A stretch of DNA of 64,000 bases from Bacteroidia bacterium (GCA_030427735.1 JAUIBP010000001.1:310001-374000), one strand, 5' to 3'. Positions 37,233 to 46,887 are shown, numbered from the stretch's first letter. The notes: generated by a model from the letters alone, not told the origin. Program-made: numbers and translations.

Positions 37233-39296
37233 ATGACACCAAATAACCCGAACAATTCTTTTTTATCTGAAGCTAAATCTTTGGTTTTAGATCAGATTTC
37301 CAATGAACAATTTGGGGTTTCAGAATTAGCAGAAGCGATGCATATGAGTCGATCTAATCTGCTCAGAAAAATTAAAAAGCTTACCGGTTTGTCAGCGAGT
37401 CAGTACATTCGGGAAATTCGATTGCAAAAAGCAGCCGAATTACTTTTAGAAACCGACATGACCGCTTCTGAAATTTCTTTTGAAGTCGGTTTTAGCAACA
37501 CTTCTTATTTCACCAAATGTTATCGGGAATACTTTGGTTATCCTCCGGGAGAAACAAAAAAACAGGCGACTGCCGCCAGTGAAACCAAGGTAATTCCTGA
37601 AGTACCTATTGAATCCAGTAACAAGCTTAGAATTTATTTTGCTCTAGCTATAGCCTTACTAATTATAGTTATTGCGTTTTTTAGAAATGATTTATTTTCA
37701 AAACCTCCTGAAATTGAATTAGAAAAATCAGTGGCTTTTCTTCCTTTTAAAAACTTAAGCCAAGACCCAAATAATCTCTATTTCATTAATGGCATTATGG
37801 AAGCTTCGTTAACTAATCTTCAAAAAATTGAAGATTTAAGAGTTATTAGTAGAACTTCTACCGAAAAATATAGAAACCAGTCTGCAACTGTAGCCCAAAT
37901 TGGCAAAGAATTGAACGTTAGTTATTTGGTTGAGGGCAGTGGTCAGAAAATTGACAATTCAGTATTGCTTAATATTCAGCTTATAGATGTGGCAAATGAC
38001 CAACCTATTTGGTCTGAGCAATATCAATTTGAACTCAAAGATGTATTTACGCTACAAAATACAGTAGCAAAAAAAATTGCCTTATCAATTCAGGCAAATA
38101 TTACCCCCGCAGAATTAGAAATCATTGATAAAAAACCGACGAACAATGTAGTTGCCTATGATTATTATTTAAAAGGATTAGAGGCGCAACAACAAAAAAC
38201 TGGTGAAAGTTTAGTACAGGCTGTTGATTACTTTGAAAAGGCAATTGAGGAAGATAACACCTATGCCGATGCCTATGCCCAAATTGCTATTTCATATTTT
38301 TTTCTTGAAATGAATAAACCAGAAAAGGAGTTTTTAGGTAGGCTTAATGAATGTGCAGACAAGGCTTTACTCTATGATTCTACATCTGAGCTATCATTAA
38401 TTGCTAAAGCAGTTTATTATATTGGTATTCGAGAGTTTCGTTTAGCTATACCTCATTTAGAAAAGGCCCTGGAGTATAATCCGAATGCCTCTATAGCTGT
38501 TTTAATTTTATCAGACCTATATGCTCGTGCCGTACCAAATACGTCTAAATATCTTTCCTATGCCTTAAAAGGAATGCAATTAGAAGTCAATGCAAACGAT
38601 TCTATAGCACAAAGCTATGTTTATCTTCATTTAAGTAATTCTTTGGTGCAAACAGGTTTTGCCAAAGAAGCGGTTCAATATATTAATCGTTCATTAGAAT
38701 TTAACCCTAAAAACGAACATGCACCTTATCTAAAAGCGTTCATTGAATACGCCAATGATAAAAATATGGATAAGTTGATTTCTAGCTTAGAAACTGAATG
38801 GCAAAAAGACACCACTCGTTTAGACCTCACTCAAGAGTTAGGTAAGCTCTATTACTTTCAAGAGAATTATGACCAATCCTATTTTTATTATAGTCGATAC
38901 AAAGAATTACAACTTAATCAAATTGATTTGTATCCTCAAGAAAATTTGAAGATTGGAATGGTATTCAACCACATGGGAGATTCAAAAAAAGCGGCGTCAT
39001 ATTTTGAAGCCTATGACACTTATTGTAAAACTGATACATCTATTTATCAACCTGCAAGTTTGGCTATGCAACTCATTTATCAAGGAAAATATGATGAAGC
39101 TATTGTTAAATTAAAGAGGTTTAGCCAAGAATCTAACTTTCAATATTGGATGGTCTTGTTTTTAGAAGAAGATCCGTTACTGAAAAAACTGAAATCACAT
39201 CCTGAGTATGAGGCTACTATTTCTAAGATAAAACAACAGTTTTGGAACCAGCACCATGAGTTGAGAATTACATTAGAAAAAAACAATTTGATCTAA
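37233..39296 (+). CDS. Hybrid regulator: AraC-type HTH, membrane helix, TolB-like domain and TPRs
   Basis: A 687-residue protein. An AraC DNA-binding domain comes first (about 10-115, LAEAMHMSRSNLLRKIKKLTGLSASQYIREIRLQKAAELLL ... SNTSYFTKCYREYFGYPPGE). A single membrane helix follows (about 133-153), then a TolB-like adenylate-cyclase-associated domain (SVAFLPFKNLSQDP ... ISRTSTEKYRNQS ... GSGQKIDNSVLLNIQLIDVANDQPIWSEQYQ), then TPR repeats (about 300-600). The DNA-binding domain is cytoplasmic and the rest periplasmic. It probably senses a periplasmic signal and controls the divergent ankyrin/acyltransferase/DUF6090/hydrolase genes; this is inferred from position. Confidence 0.88.
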   Translation: MTPNNPNNSFLSEAKSLVLDQISNEQFGVSELAEAMHMSRSNLLRKIKKLTGLSASQYIREIRLQKAAELLLETDMTASEISFEVGFSNTSYFTKCYREYFGYPPGETKKQATAASETKVIPEVPIESSNKLRIYFALAIALLIIVIAFFRNDLFSKPPEIELEKSVAFLPFKNLSQDPNNLYFINGIMEASLTNLQKIEDLRVISRTSTEKYRNQSATVAQIGKELNVSYLVEGSGQKIDNSVLLNIQLIDVANDQPIWSEQYQFELKDVFTLQNTVAKKIALSIQANITPAELEIIDKKPTNNVVAYDYYLKGLEAQQQKTGESLVQAVDYFEKAIEEDNTYADAYAQIAISYFFLEMNKPEKEFLGRLNECADKALLYDSTSELSLIAKAVYYIGIREFRLAIPHLEKALEYNPNASIAVLILSDLYARAVPNTSKYLSYALKGMQLEVNANDSIAQSYVYLHLSNSLVQTGFAKEAVQYINRSLEFNPKNEHAPYLKAFIEYANDKNMDKLISSLETEWQKDTTRLDLTQELGKLYYFQENYDQSYFYYSRYKELQLNQIDLYPQENLKIGMVFNHMGDSKKAASYFEAYDTYCKTDTSIYQPASLAMQLIYQGKYDEAIVKLKRFSQESNFQYWMVLFLEEDPLLKKLKSHPEYEATISKIKQQFWNQHHELRITLEKNNLI

Positions 39297-39934
39297 TTAG
39301 AGACTGCATAATTTTTATTGGACAAACTTTTGGTACAGTTACAAATTATCAAAACAGATTACCAAAAAACCAAAACACTGGAACTTTAGAGTTATTTTGA
39401 AAAACCGATTTTTAGACTGCTTATTTTTAGAAACTTAAGCGCGTAACATACTTTTATCTATGAACACAGAAGGGTGTTGCAAAAAACTAAAAATGATATC
39501 GTAAGCTATCAAAATTGAAGAATCCATTCAGAAAGTTGGTTTAAAAAATTAGAGACAAACCTCTTTCTTAACATTGCATATTCTTCCCTACTACCTGATA
39601 TTGCCTCTTGTATGTAATGATTTGCATTATCAAAGATTTTAAAACCATATTTTGTTCCCGATTTAAGAAGCGCATTTTACATTCTGTCTTTATTCTATTT
39701 TCATGGATAACTTTTATAATTTTAACTCTATTATCAGTTAGGTTTTCTACCCACTTATCTCCCCTTAACAGCTTACAAAAAAAAATCAAAATAAGCACTA
39801 TCAATCTAATAAACTGATATTTGGATACAACAAGCAGAGATATAGATACATTAAACAGTAACTAAACATAGACCTTTGCTTCATAAAATTTTAATTAATA
39901 ATTCTGAAAAGACCATTCAGCCCATAATACCCTT
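39297..39934. other. Non-coding junction region
   Basis: This 638-bp stretch separates the regulator from the broken acetylesterase gene. Two short overlapping frames on opposite strands (39568-39804 and 39608-39817) have no signal, motif or sensible start context. The DNA is AT-rich with many stops. I see no repeat, RNA gene or transposase remnant; it may be a deletion scar linked to the truncated gene next to it. Confidence 0.4.
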
Positions 39935-40432
39935 TTAAATAACAGAACTATTTTTTATGATTAATAGCAAGTTATTAGCTGGTTCTTGTAATGCTAACTT
40001 TGCTAAATCGCTACCATGTTGAGGCGGTAAAAATTCATGATAAGGCACCATAGCATATTCCATGTTTGACTGCCCCGAAGCCAGCCAAACTTCTCCTATT
40101 AAAATATTATCGTATTTTATAGTTTTCGTCTCGCCTGTAATAACTAACGTTTGCGGCTCTTGGGTTGCTAACATGGGGTGAAGCAACAATTGCCAATTTC
40201 CATTTTTGTCTGCACGGCCTTTTATGGTTTGTTTCCCAAACGTAATTTTTATTCGTTCATTAGGACTTGCCGTTCCCCAAATAGGTACTGCTTTTTGTTG
40301 TTGTAGCACCATATTTGAAGAAATAACAGAAGCTGTTGAAAGTTGAGCTTTCACTGATTCAGCTCCCAACAATAATACAACACATATAATTACTCGTAAA
40401 ATGCCCTTGAATTTGAAATAGCCTATCATCAT
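39935..40432 (-). pseudogene. Sialate O-acetylesterase, 3'-truncated
   Basis: 165 residues remain of a family that is normally about 450-650 residues long. The signal peptide, the N-terminal beta domain (SNMVLQQQKAVPIWGTASPNERIKITF) and the start of the SGNH-hydrolase domain with the catalytic-serine block GEVWLASGQSNMEY are intact. The protein then runs to EPANNLL and breaks into LIIKNSSVI and a stop. The later G, N and D/H catalytic blocks are missing, so it cannot be active. Its ATG overlaps the stop of the GH2 gene by one base, the remains of a two-gene carbohydrate operon. Confidence 0.85.
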
Positions 40433-42828
40433 TATTGAGTTTTCAAGGTTACTTTATCCGATTTTAATCCATTAACACTAGCCTTTAAAGTTACTTTACC
40501 AGCTTCTTGGTTCGCTCTGAGAATAGCCAATGCAAAGCCATTGTGTAACTTTCGTTTGTTGGTATTAAACAATTCGTTACTGTAATGGTCACCATTATCT
40601 ACCGCTAACAACGTTGCAGCTCCCGATACTTCAAAAGTAACTTCGCCTGTTACATTAGGCACTTTTCTTCCTTTTTTATCTACGGCATACACTTTTACAT
40701 ATTGCAAATCCATGCTATTGGCTTGCCACGCTCCATAATCTTCAATCTCAAATTGTAATGCAACTGCTTTTCCTGTGGTTTCTAGGCTATGGCGAGTTAT
40801 TTCTTTTCCATTTGTACGTGCAATGGCTACAATTTCTCCTGCTTGGTAAGGCACAGCTTTCCAAGTAATAATATTTCTATTTGCTTTATCTGACGGATTT
40901 TTTTGTACTCCAATAGATTCACCGTTAACCAACAATTCTACTTCTTCTGCATTGGTGTACGTAAAAACATTGTAGTTTTTTCCTGCCTCTCTATTCCAAT
41001 GTGATGAGGTTACTTTTTTACCAACGGCTATATCATTCCATATTTCTTGCTCTCCTTCACCTTCTTCTAAAACCGCTATTTGCACCACTGGTTGTTCTGA
41101 AAAAGCACTTTTAATTAAATAGGCTTCTGGCAACGGATTTAAGGTATGATCGAAAAACGAATAATTCCATCCTTTTTTTGGCCATCCGTTAGATTCTCCC
41201 CAATATTCAATACTTCCCCAGTAAGCGAGCCCTACCATTTTTTCGTAATTCATATCGTAATAAGGCACCAACAATTGATTTGAAGTCGCTTCACTTTGAT
41301 ACACAATCATATCTGGTTCGTGATTTAAGTATTGCTCGTAATTATGACTTTGATAATTAAAACTGGTAATTTCTGTTACCGAAGCTAATTCGGGAGGTAC
41401 TATATTTTCTTCGTCATCAAAACCTTTATCGCGTCGTTTTAATGCATTTGCTCTTGAAGGATACAAACCAACAGTAGATTTTCGGGTTGGATCGTAACGT
41501 TTTGCCAGAACATCCAAAATTTTATATGAGGTTACGCCCCAATCGCTTGTAGGATACCCAGCTAAATCTTCTCGCATTTGAAATTCATTTCCAAAACTCC
41601 ATAAAATTACCGAAGGGTGATTTCTATCGCGTTTGATCCATTCAGTCATGTGATGGTACCATGAATCCGTCCATGGTTTACGACCAATCCAATAATCTTT
41701 ATTACTCCACTTATCGTACAATTCATCTACAATTAAAAATCCTTTTTCATCGGCTAAATCGTAAAATGCTTCGGAATACGGATTGTGAGCTGCACGAATG
41801 TGATTGAATCCAAATTGTTTTAACACATCAAACTGGCGAGCCATTGAAGTTTCAAAAGCAGCGGCTCCCACAGCTCCTAAATCGTGATGTAAATTGGTCC
41901 CTTTTAAAAACAGTTTCTTGCCATTTAATTTAAATCCAAAGTCTGGAGAAAATTCTAAAGTTCTAATTCCAAAACGATCGCTTACCTTATCTAACACCTT
42001 TCCGTCTAAAATTAAACTTACTTCGGCCGTATATAAATTTGGAGTTTCGCAAGACCATAATTGTGGGTTATTCACCTTTATTTCTGGCAATTGATTTTCT
42101 TGTGTATGCTTACGTGTCTTTTTAAAAGCTAACATTTCTGAACTCCCTACTTTTTCTCCTTGAGGATTAAAAATATCTGCTTTAATCATTACATCCTCAT
42201 ATCCATGAAACCCTTGTACCTCAACCTGTACCCCTACTTTCGCATGATTCCCAGTAATTTCAGGAGTAGTTACAAACATACCATGACGAGCGACACTAAT
42301 TTTATTCCGAACCAATAAGTGCACATCTCTATACAATCCTGCTCCCGTGTACCAACGCGATCCAGTAGTATTACAATCGGCTCTAACAGCCACTACATTA
42401 TCACCTTCATAATTTAAAAGTTCTGAGATATTTACCTCAAAACCTAAATAACCATAATCGGCTTCTCCAACTTTTTTTCCGTTTACCCAAACATCCCCAT
42501 GAATGGCAATGCCATCAAAATCCAATAAAACTTGCTTGTTTTTCCAATCTGGATTTGCTTTAAATGTTTTACAATACCATCCCACTGTATTTTGTTTGAA
42601 TGCTCGACTGGCTTTAGCACTTTCATCCCAAGGCATGTTTATTTGCATATCGTGTGGAATGTTTAATTGTTGCCAATTGGTATCATCAAAATCAGAATTT
42701 GAGAACGACTCATTATCGTCTTGAATAAACTTCCAATCGAAATTAAATAAGATATCTTCTCTTGGGTTTTGAGCAAAAATGAACGTATTATACAATACTA
42801 TAACACATAAAATGAATAAATTCCGCAT
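40432..42828 (-). CDS. Glycoside hydrolase family 2 (beta-galactosidase-like)
   Basis: A 798-residue exported enzyme (signal ending FIFAQ). Domain order: GH2 sugar-binding jelly roll (about 25-180), immunoglobulin-like domain, TIM barrel (about 290-600) and C-terminal beta domains with a DUF4982-like region. The acid/base Glu is in ILWSFGNEF (about residue 414) and the nucleophile is probably the Glu in YQSEATS (about residue 512). It hydrolyses beta-galactosides or related sugars; the actual polymer is unknown. It overlaps the truncated acetylesterase gene by one base. Confidence 0.9.
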   Translation of the reverse strand: MRNLFILCVIVLYNTFIFAQNPREDILFNFDWKFIQDDNESFSNSDFDDTNWQQLNIPHDMQINMPWDESAKASRAFKQNTVGWYCKTFKANPDWKNKQVLLDFDGIAIHGDVWVNGKKVGEADYGYLGFEVNISELLNYEGDNVVAVRADCNTTGSRWYTGAGLYRDVHLLVRNKISVARHGMFVTTPEITGNHAKVGVQVEVQGFHGYEDVMIKADIFNPQGEKVGSSEMLAFKKTRKHTQENQLPEIKVNNPQLWSCETPNLYTAEVSLILDGKVLDKVSDRFGIRTLEFSPDFGFKLNGKKLFLKGTNLHHDLGAVGAAAFETSMARQFDVLKQFGFNHIRAAHNPYSEAFYDLADEKGFLIVDELYDKWSNKDYWIGRKPWTDSWYHHMTEWIKRDRNHPSVILWSFGNEFQMREDLAGYPTSDWGVTSYKILDVLAKRYDPTRKSTVGLYPSRANALKRRDKGFDDEENIVPPELASVTEITSFNYQSHNYEQYLNHEPDMIVYQSEATSNQLLVPYYDMNYEKMVGLAYWGSIEYWGESNGWPKKGWNYSFFDHTLNPLPEAYLIKSAFSEQPVVQIAVLEEGEGEQEIWNDIAVGKKVTSSHWNREAGKNYNVFTYTNAEEVELLVNGESIGVQKNPSDKANRNIITWKAVPYQAGEIVAIARTNGKEITRHSLETTGKAVALQFEIEDYGAWQANSMDLQYVKVYAVDKKGRKVPNVTGEVTFEVSGAATLLAVDNGDHYSNELFNTNKRKLHNGFALAILRANQEAGKVTLKASVNGLKSDKVTLKTQ

Positions 42829-42945
42829 GGTAGTTGATTATAGATTCTTGAACTTAACTTAAAATCGGAAAGATAAATTTAGAATTACAAATCAACATCC
42901 TGTTCTGTCCTGAGAATAAATAAGAATATGATTTTCTAAATAAAA

Positions 42946-44058
42946 TCACTTTACATTCAACCAATACCGCGTTCCTTTTAAGGCACCAGTCTTTGTTAAT
43001 ATTCCTTTATCTAACAAATCCTTTAAATCACGGGTTGCTGTAGAAGCGGATGTTTTTGCAATACGGGTATAATTTTCAGCACTCAAACCTCCAATAAACC
43101 CTTGAGGTCCTGCCGCAAATAATCGGTTGACAACTTTGAGCTGACGTTCATTCATCTGGTTGGCATAGCGATCGAAAAACTTAGCTTTTTCAATTATAAA
43201 GTCTATCAATTTCAGAGTGTCCTGCTGTGCCTCTAATATTGTTTCTCCAAAATAAACCAACCAATCTGTAATATCACAGGTTTTGTTATTCTGTTCTAAT
43301 ACATCGTAATACAATTTCTTGTTTGCCTCAATAGTCTTAGATAAAGAAATTAAAGCAGGCTCGCCAACACTTAAAGAGATGGACTTTTCTGCCAAAGCAC
43401 GACCTATACGTCCGTTACCATCTTCAAATGGATGGATACTTACAAAATACAAATGTGCTATCCCTGCTTTTACAAGTGGTAAAACTTCATTGTTATTTGG
43501 ATTGTGAACGGCATTAAACCAGCTTACAAATTGCTCCATTTCTTCTTGCATTTCATTGGAGGGCGGAGCTTCAAAATGCACCGTTGGTTTATCAAGTCTC
43601 CCAGAAACCACCTGCATCGGATCTTCATGGGTACGATAGCGACCTATATCCACTAAATCCCTTCGTCCATTGGTTAACATCTTATGCCAATCGAACAATT
43701 GCTGATGTGTAAGCGCTGTATTGTAATTTTTATAGAGATCAACCATCATTTCTGAAATACCAAATTCGGCTGGAGGCACTTTGCGTTTATCCACACGCAA
43801 TCCCAGATTTCTTTTGATAGATGATTGAATACTGTCGCGATCCAAATACTCCCCTTCGATTTCAGAAGTTTTAAGGGCTTCGCTGGATAAGATCTCAATT
43901 ATAAATTGCTCGCGCTCATCATCACCAACATGTTTAAATGCCCCTAAAACTGTTCCTATATTTTTAGAAAACTGAAATTCTAAGGCTTTTAATCTGTCCT
44001 CTTTATAGGTAAAATTAGGCCATTCTTTCTTCTGCCAATTCCAAATTTTGCGCATCAT
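42946..44058 (-). CDS. Fic-domain protein (AMPylator) with C-terminal winged helix
   Basis: A 370-residue protein. Inhibitory motif TSEIEGE (residues 64-70) in the N-terminal part, Fic core motif HPFEDGNGRIGR (209-220) with the catalytic His, and a C-terminal winged-helix (LSAENYTRIAKTSASTATRDLKDLLDKGILTKTG). Fic proteins transfer AMP from ATP to Ser/Thr/Tyr of target proteins; the internal glutamate blocks this until relieved, so it is a self-inhibited (class II) type. Three copies of a GAGCTATA-type repeat in its promoter suggest autoregulation by the winged helix. It is not accompanied by an obvious antitoxin gene. Confidence 0.92.
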   Translation of the reverse strand: MMRKIWNWQKKEWPNFTYKEDRLKALEFQFSKNIGTVLGAFKHVGDDEREQFIIEILSSEALKTSEIEGEYLDRDSIQSSIKRNLGLRVDKRKVPPAEFGISEMMVDLYKNYNTALTHQQLFDWHKMLTNGRRDLVDIGRYRTHEDPMQVVSGRLDKPTVHFEAPPSNEMQEEMEQFVSWFNAVHNPNNNEVLPLVKAGIAHLYFVSIHPFEDGNGRIGRALAEKSISLSVGEPALISLSKTIEANKKLYYDVLEQNNKTCDITDWLVYFGETILEAQQDTLKLIDFIIEKAKFFDRYANQMNERQLKVVNRLFAAGPQGFIGGLSAENYTRIAKTSASTATRDLKDLLDKGILTKTGALKGTRYWLNVK

Positions 44059-44111
44059 GAGCTATATTTTACAATTTTATAGCTCAAATATAATCATTTT
44101 TTGAGCTATAA
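44056..44111 (-). promoter_or_regulatory. Operator/promoter of the fic gene (TTATAGCTCAAA inverted repeat)
   Basis: TTATAGCTCAAA (44077-44088) and TTTGAGCTATAA (44100-44111) are perfect 12-bp inverted repeats 11 bp apart. A third copy, TGAGCTATA, overlaps the start codon at 44057-44065. On the minus strand TATATTTG (a -7 element) overlaps the inner arm, so a protein bound to the palindrome would block the promoter. Confidence 0.75.
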
Positions 44112-44151
44112 GAAGTTGCTAATTGGCTCAAAAAAACTTTAATGTGAAATT

Positions 44152-44583
44152 TTATCTCACATACAAATACACAACCTGCCCTGTTTCCATATCATAAAAC
44201 GGTTTTCTGCCATCAGCTAAGGCTTTCATATTTTTCACCAAATGATATCTTCCTGTAATCTTAGATGCTAAAACATCTAAATCTCCTTTTGTGGCATGCT
44301 TTTGTTTTTCTGGGGTAAAGACGGCCTTTAAACCATCTACAGCAGCTGTTCCCAATGCTGAATTTATCACACCAGGAGCACTTACAGCTTCCACCTTTTG
44401 CTTAGGCTGGGGCATCATATCGGGCACCTTGACATCTTCTCGAACTGGTACAATACTCGGCTTTATTTTTCTGGAATGATAGGCTTTTGAACGGCAGGTA
44501 TTACTGCAATATTTTTGTGCACGACGGCGTTTTGGCTTAAATTGTTCAAAGCAATACTTACAGGTGTAAAATTCGTTTTCCAT
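44152..44583 (-). CDS. Zinc-ribbon hypothetical protein
   Basis: A 143-residue protein with an N-terminal four-Cys zinc-binding unit: CKYCFEQF followed by KYCSNTCRSKAYHSRK. A proline-rich linker (VPREDVKVPDMMPQPKQKV) and a small C-terminal domain ending FYDMETGQVVYLYVR follow. It is preceded by a perfect 8-bp inverted repeat (TTGGTTAC-TTTT-GTAACCAA, 44651-44670). It lies in the same orientation as the recombinase remnants and is probably cargo of the same element. Function unknown; nucleic-acid binding is plausible. Confidence 0.6.
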   Translation of the reverse strand: MENEFYTCKYCFEQFKPKRRRAQKYCSNTCRSKAYHSRKIKPSIVPVREDVKVPDMMPQPKQKVEAVSAPGVINSALGTAAVDGLKAVFTPEKQKHATKGDLDVLASKITGRYHLVKNMKALADGRKPFYDMETGQVVYLYVR

Positions 44584-44699
44584 AAATTAAACGTAAAATT
44601 AACGCACGTTTGACGTTTATTTTTGATTTTTCGAGAATTCACTATTCTTCTTGGTTACTTTTGTAACCAATTTCACATTCTGCTCTCTCCTATTCTTGT

Positions 44700-45368
44700 T
44701 TAGAGTGTAACATGAAATACTGTTTCCAATAACAAAGCATCCACCTCTTCATCCGAGATCAATTCTTGCTTCTTTTTAACAGGTTGTTTTGCTTTCGGCA
44801 CTGGTAAAGTTTTGGTTTCCTTCTTCTGAAAGTCTGGTAAACTTACAGGTACAGTAACCTTAGTATGGATCTTGTTCCTCCAATCGTCCATCCAGCTATT
44901 GCCTTCTGGTTGTCCATATTTTTGAACCATCAACTCATGATGTTTTACAAAACACTGGCGTTGCAACGCAAATAACGAAACTATTGATTCTTCTGGAGCG
45001 ACAAAGCACGTGTGAATATTCTCGTGCATCCATTGTGCGATAAAAGTAAAACTATCGAGATGTTCCCAGTATTTCTTAAACAGGTGATCGAATTGTGCTG
45101 CACTTAGTGTTTCTTTTGCATCCAACAGCATAAACATGGTTTCATCAAAAATGAGTCCCTTTTCTGCAAAATGAAATTTTTGAAATTTTGAAACGTCTGC
45201 TGTAGTCTTCTGCTCTTTATCCAAAAACACAACAGTATCTAAAAGCTCTTTAGGAACAGTATCCTTATAAATGGTATCCTGTACCAGCTCCCAACGGGAA
45301 GTAGGGATGTAAAAAATATATACCCTGGTCAGGTTACACCTTATGGTTTCAAAAATGCTATTGGTCAT
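44700..45368 (-). CDS. Hypothetical protein of the integrative element
   Basis: A 222-residue soluble protein with no recognised family. Its first codon overlaps the 3' end of the recombinase frame by 11 bp, so it belongs to the same transcript. The middle part (LFKKYWEHLDSFTFIAQWMHENIHTCFVAPEESIVSLFALQRQCFVKHHELM) is helical; the end is Lys-rich (KAKQPVKKKQELISDEEVDALL). A similar set of gene order (integrase, acidic helical protein, zinc-ribbon protein) would suggest mobile-element accessory functions, but I cannot name one. Confidence 0.55.
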   Translation of the reverse strand: MTNSIFETIRCNLTRVYIFYIPTSRWELVQDTIYKDTVPKELLDTVVFLDKEQKTTADVSKFQKFHFAEKGLIFDETMFMLLDAKETLSAAQFDHLFKKYWEHLDSFTFIAQWMHENIHTCFVAPEESIVSLFALQRQCFVKHHELMVQKYGQPEGNSWMDDWRNKIHTKVTVPVSLPDFQKKETKTLPVPKAKQPVKKKQELISDEEVDALLLETVFHVTL

Positions 45369-46833
45369 TAGCCGTTTGTAATAAGTGTGAATAATCTTTT
45401 GGTAAAGCTACATCTATATCTCTTAAATACTTCTCTAAAGCATCCATAGTGGTATGTCCTGTAATTTCCATAAGGGCACTCTTGGCTGCAAAAGGCGTTG
45501 AGTTCTTTACCATAGCCCGATATAGTTGGGTGATAAAGGTATGTCGGAAACTATATAAGCCATAATTCCCATCCAGTCCAAAATGGTCTTTAACACCTTT
45601 AAACCGTTTTGAAAAATGATCTCTGCGGTTAGTTTCCGAGGCTTCCCACTCACCTCCTAGCTTTTCTGGTGTAAATAGAAGGTTATCGGGTTCCATTCCT
45701 GATAAGTCAGGAAGATCATTCAGTAAAATCTCTGGTATTAATTTCGTTTTAAACACCTTATTCTTGGCTTCGAATTCCAGCGTTTTACTTTTCAGGTTAA
45801 TATCTTTTACCCGTAAACGGTTCACCTCAACTGGTCTTAAAAAGTTATAGGACACAAATTTGATATACAAAAGCAATATCGGATCGTTTTCTTCTAGATA
45901 TTTGAAAATTTCTTCCTGCTTTTCCTTGGTATAGGTTTTATTCCGATTCGGCTTCGTTTTAAGCACCGCTATTTTCTTCATCGGATTCACCGTCATAATA
46001 TCATTATCTTCTAAGAGCTGCATGATACTACTCAAGTTTAAACGATTGTTATTTCGGCTTCTTGAACTCGTGGATAGCAAAATGGCATTTAAAAACTCCT
46101 GCGCCACTTTTTTATTCACCTGATTGATGCCTTTTATATGTGGATGATGCTCCTCCAACCAGTTCACAAAATGTGTTATGGAATAGGTATAACCTTGAAG
46201 TGTGCTTGCTTTTACCATATTCCCTTTCAGTTTTAAACCATATTCCAGAGCTTCCTGTACAGGCATCCCTGTATCTTCTTCCAGTGTTTATTCCGGTTCC
46301 TGACTTTCTTCTGGTTTGGATTCGACAGATACAACGGTTTCCTGATTTTCAATTTTAGCTGGTACAACTGTTTCATCCTCCATCTCCACCATCTCCAGTA
46401 CAGGTCCCACCTTTTCAACTACGGGTTCTGGTTTAGTTTCCGCTTCTGGTTGCCGTTCTATAACAGCCTTTACTTTTGGAACTTCTGATTCCTGTTTTTT
46501 GGCCAGTCTGGACTGATATAATTCTGTATTATCTTCAAAGGGATTAAATCCTGCTTTTAATAATTTAACAAGTCGGCTGCGGTATTTGGATAAGACCGTC
46601 ATGCGATCTTCCTTGGTTTTATAGTAATTGACTTTACCATAAATATTTTTCATGCGCTCCAGTTTACCCGTTTTTGGGTTTCGGTAAGAGAAATAAACGT
46701 ACCAGCGTTTGCTTAAATCTCCCTTGGCATTGTAAATTTTTGGGGTGGAAAATTGGGGTTTTTTAATCAAATCGTGTTCTAAATCGTGTTCATTTTGAAG
46801 ATCAAATGTAAGTAATTCATTTAATATGGACAT
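45358..46833 (-). pseudogene. Tyrosine recombinase (integrase), interrupted by one in-frame stop
   Basis: Two frames on the minus strand, 46833-46288 (181 codons) and 46266-45358 (302 codons), are in the same reading frame and are separated only by TAA at 46290-46288 plus seven codons. Together they make one integrase of about 490 residues. The first part has the arm-binding domain (WYVYFSYRNPKTGKLERMKNIYGKVNYYKTKEDR); the second has the core-binding domain (TLQGYTYSITHFVNWLEEHHP) and the catalytic domain with LRPVEVNRL (Arg), FRHTF (Arg), GHTTMDALEKYL (His, Tyr). The HxxR histidine is Tyr here, as in some relatives. Either it is inactive or it is made as two pieces. Confidence 0.85.
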
Positions 46834-46863
46834 AAAAAAACGGTTTAGCGCGAACTAAACCGT
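46834..46863 (-). terminator. Terminator of the former tRNA transcript
   Basis: On the minus strand ACGGTTTAG pairs with CTAAACCGT around TTCGCG and is followed by T7, a classic rho-independent terminator. It lies between the tRNA fragment and the recombinase ATG (46833). Confidence 0.8.
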
Positions 46864-46887
46864 TTAACATTAGAACTTTAAGTCTTG

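Noticed and set aside
39568-39817. Two overlapping short frames on opposite strands
   Set aside because: Lys/Ile-rich or Phe/Ser-rich composition with no motif or start signal; consistent with AT-rich non-coding DNA.
42946-44058. Fic-type toxin-antitoxin pair
   Set aside because: The inhibitory motif is inside the Fic protein itself and no small antitoxin gene is adjacent, so a two-gene toxin-antitoxin module is not supported.
44651-44670. TTGGTTAC-TTTT-GTAACCAA as another site for the alginate regulator
   Set aside because: The half-sites resemble TGGTTA but the spacing is wrong (4 bases inserted between the arms) and it lies next to an unrelated gene; chance or a different operator is more likely.
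46233-46418. 61-codon Trp/Arg-rich minus-strand frame across the stop in the integrase
   Set aside because: It is another frame of the integrase region; the in-frame stop explanation accounts for the break without a frameshift.
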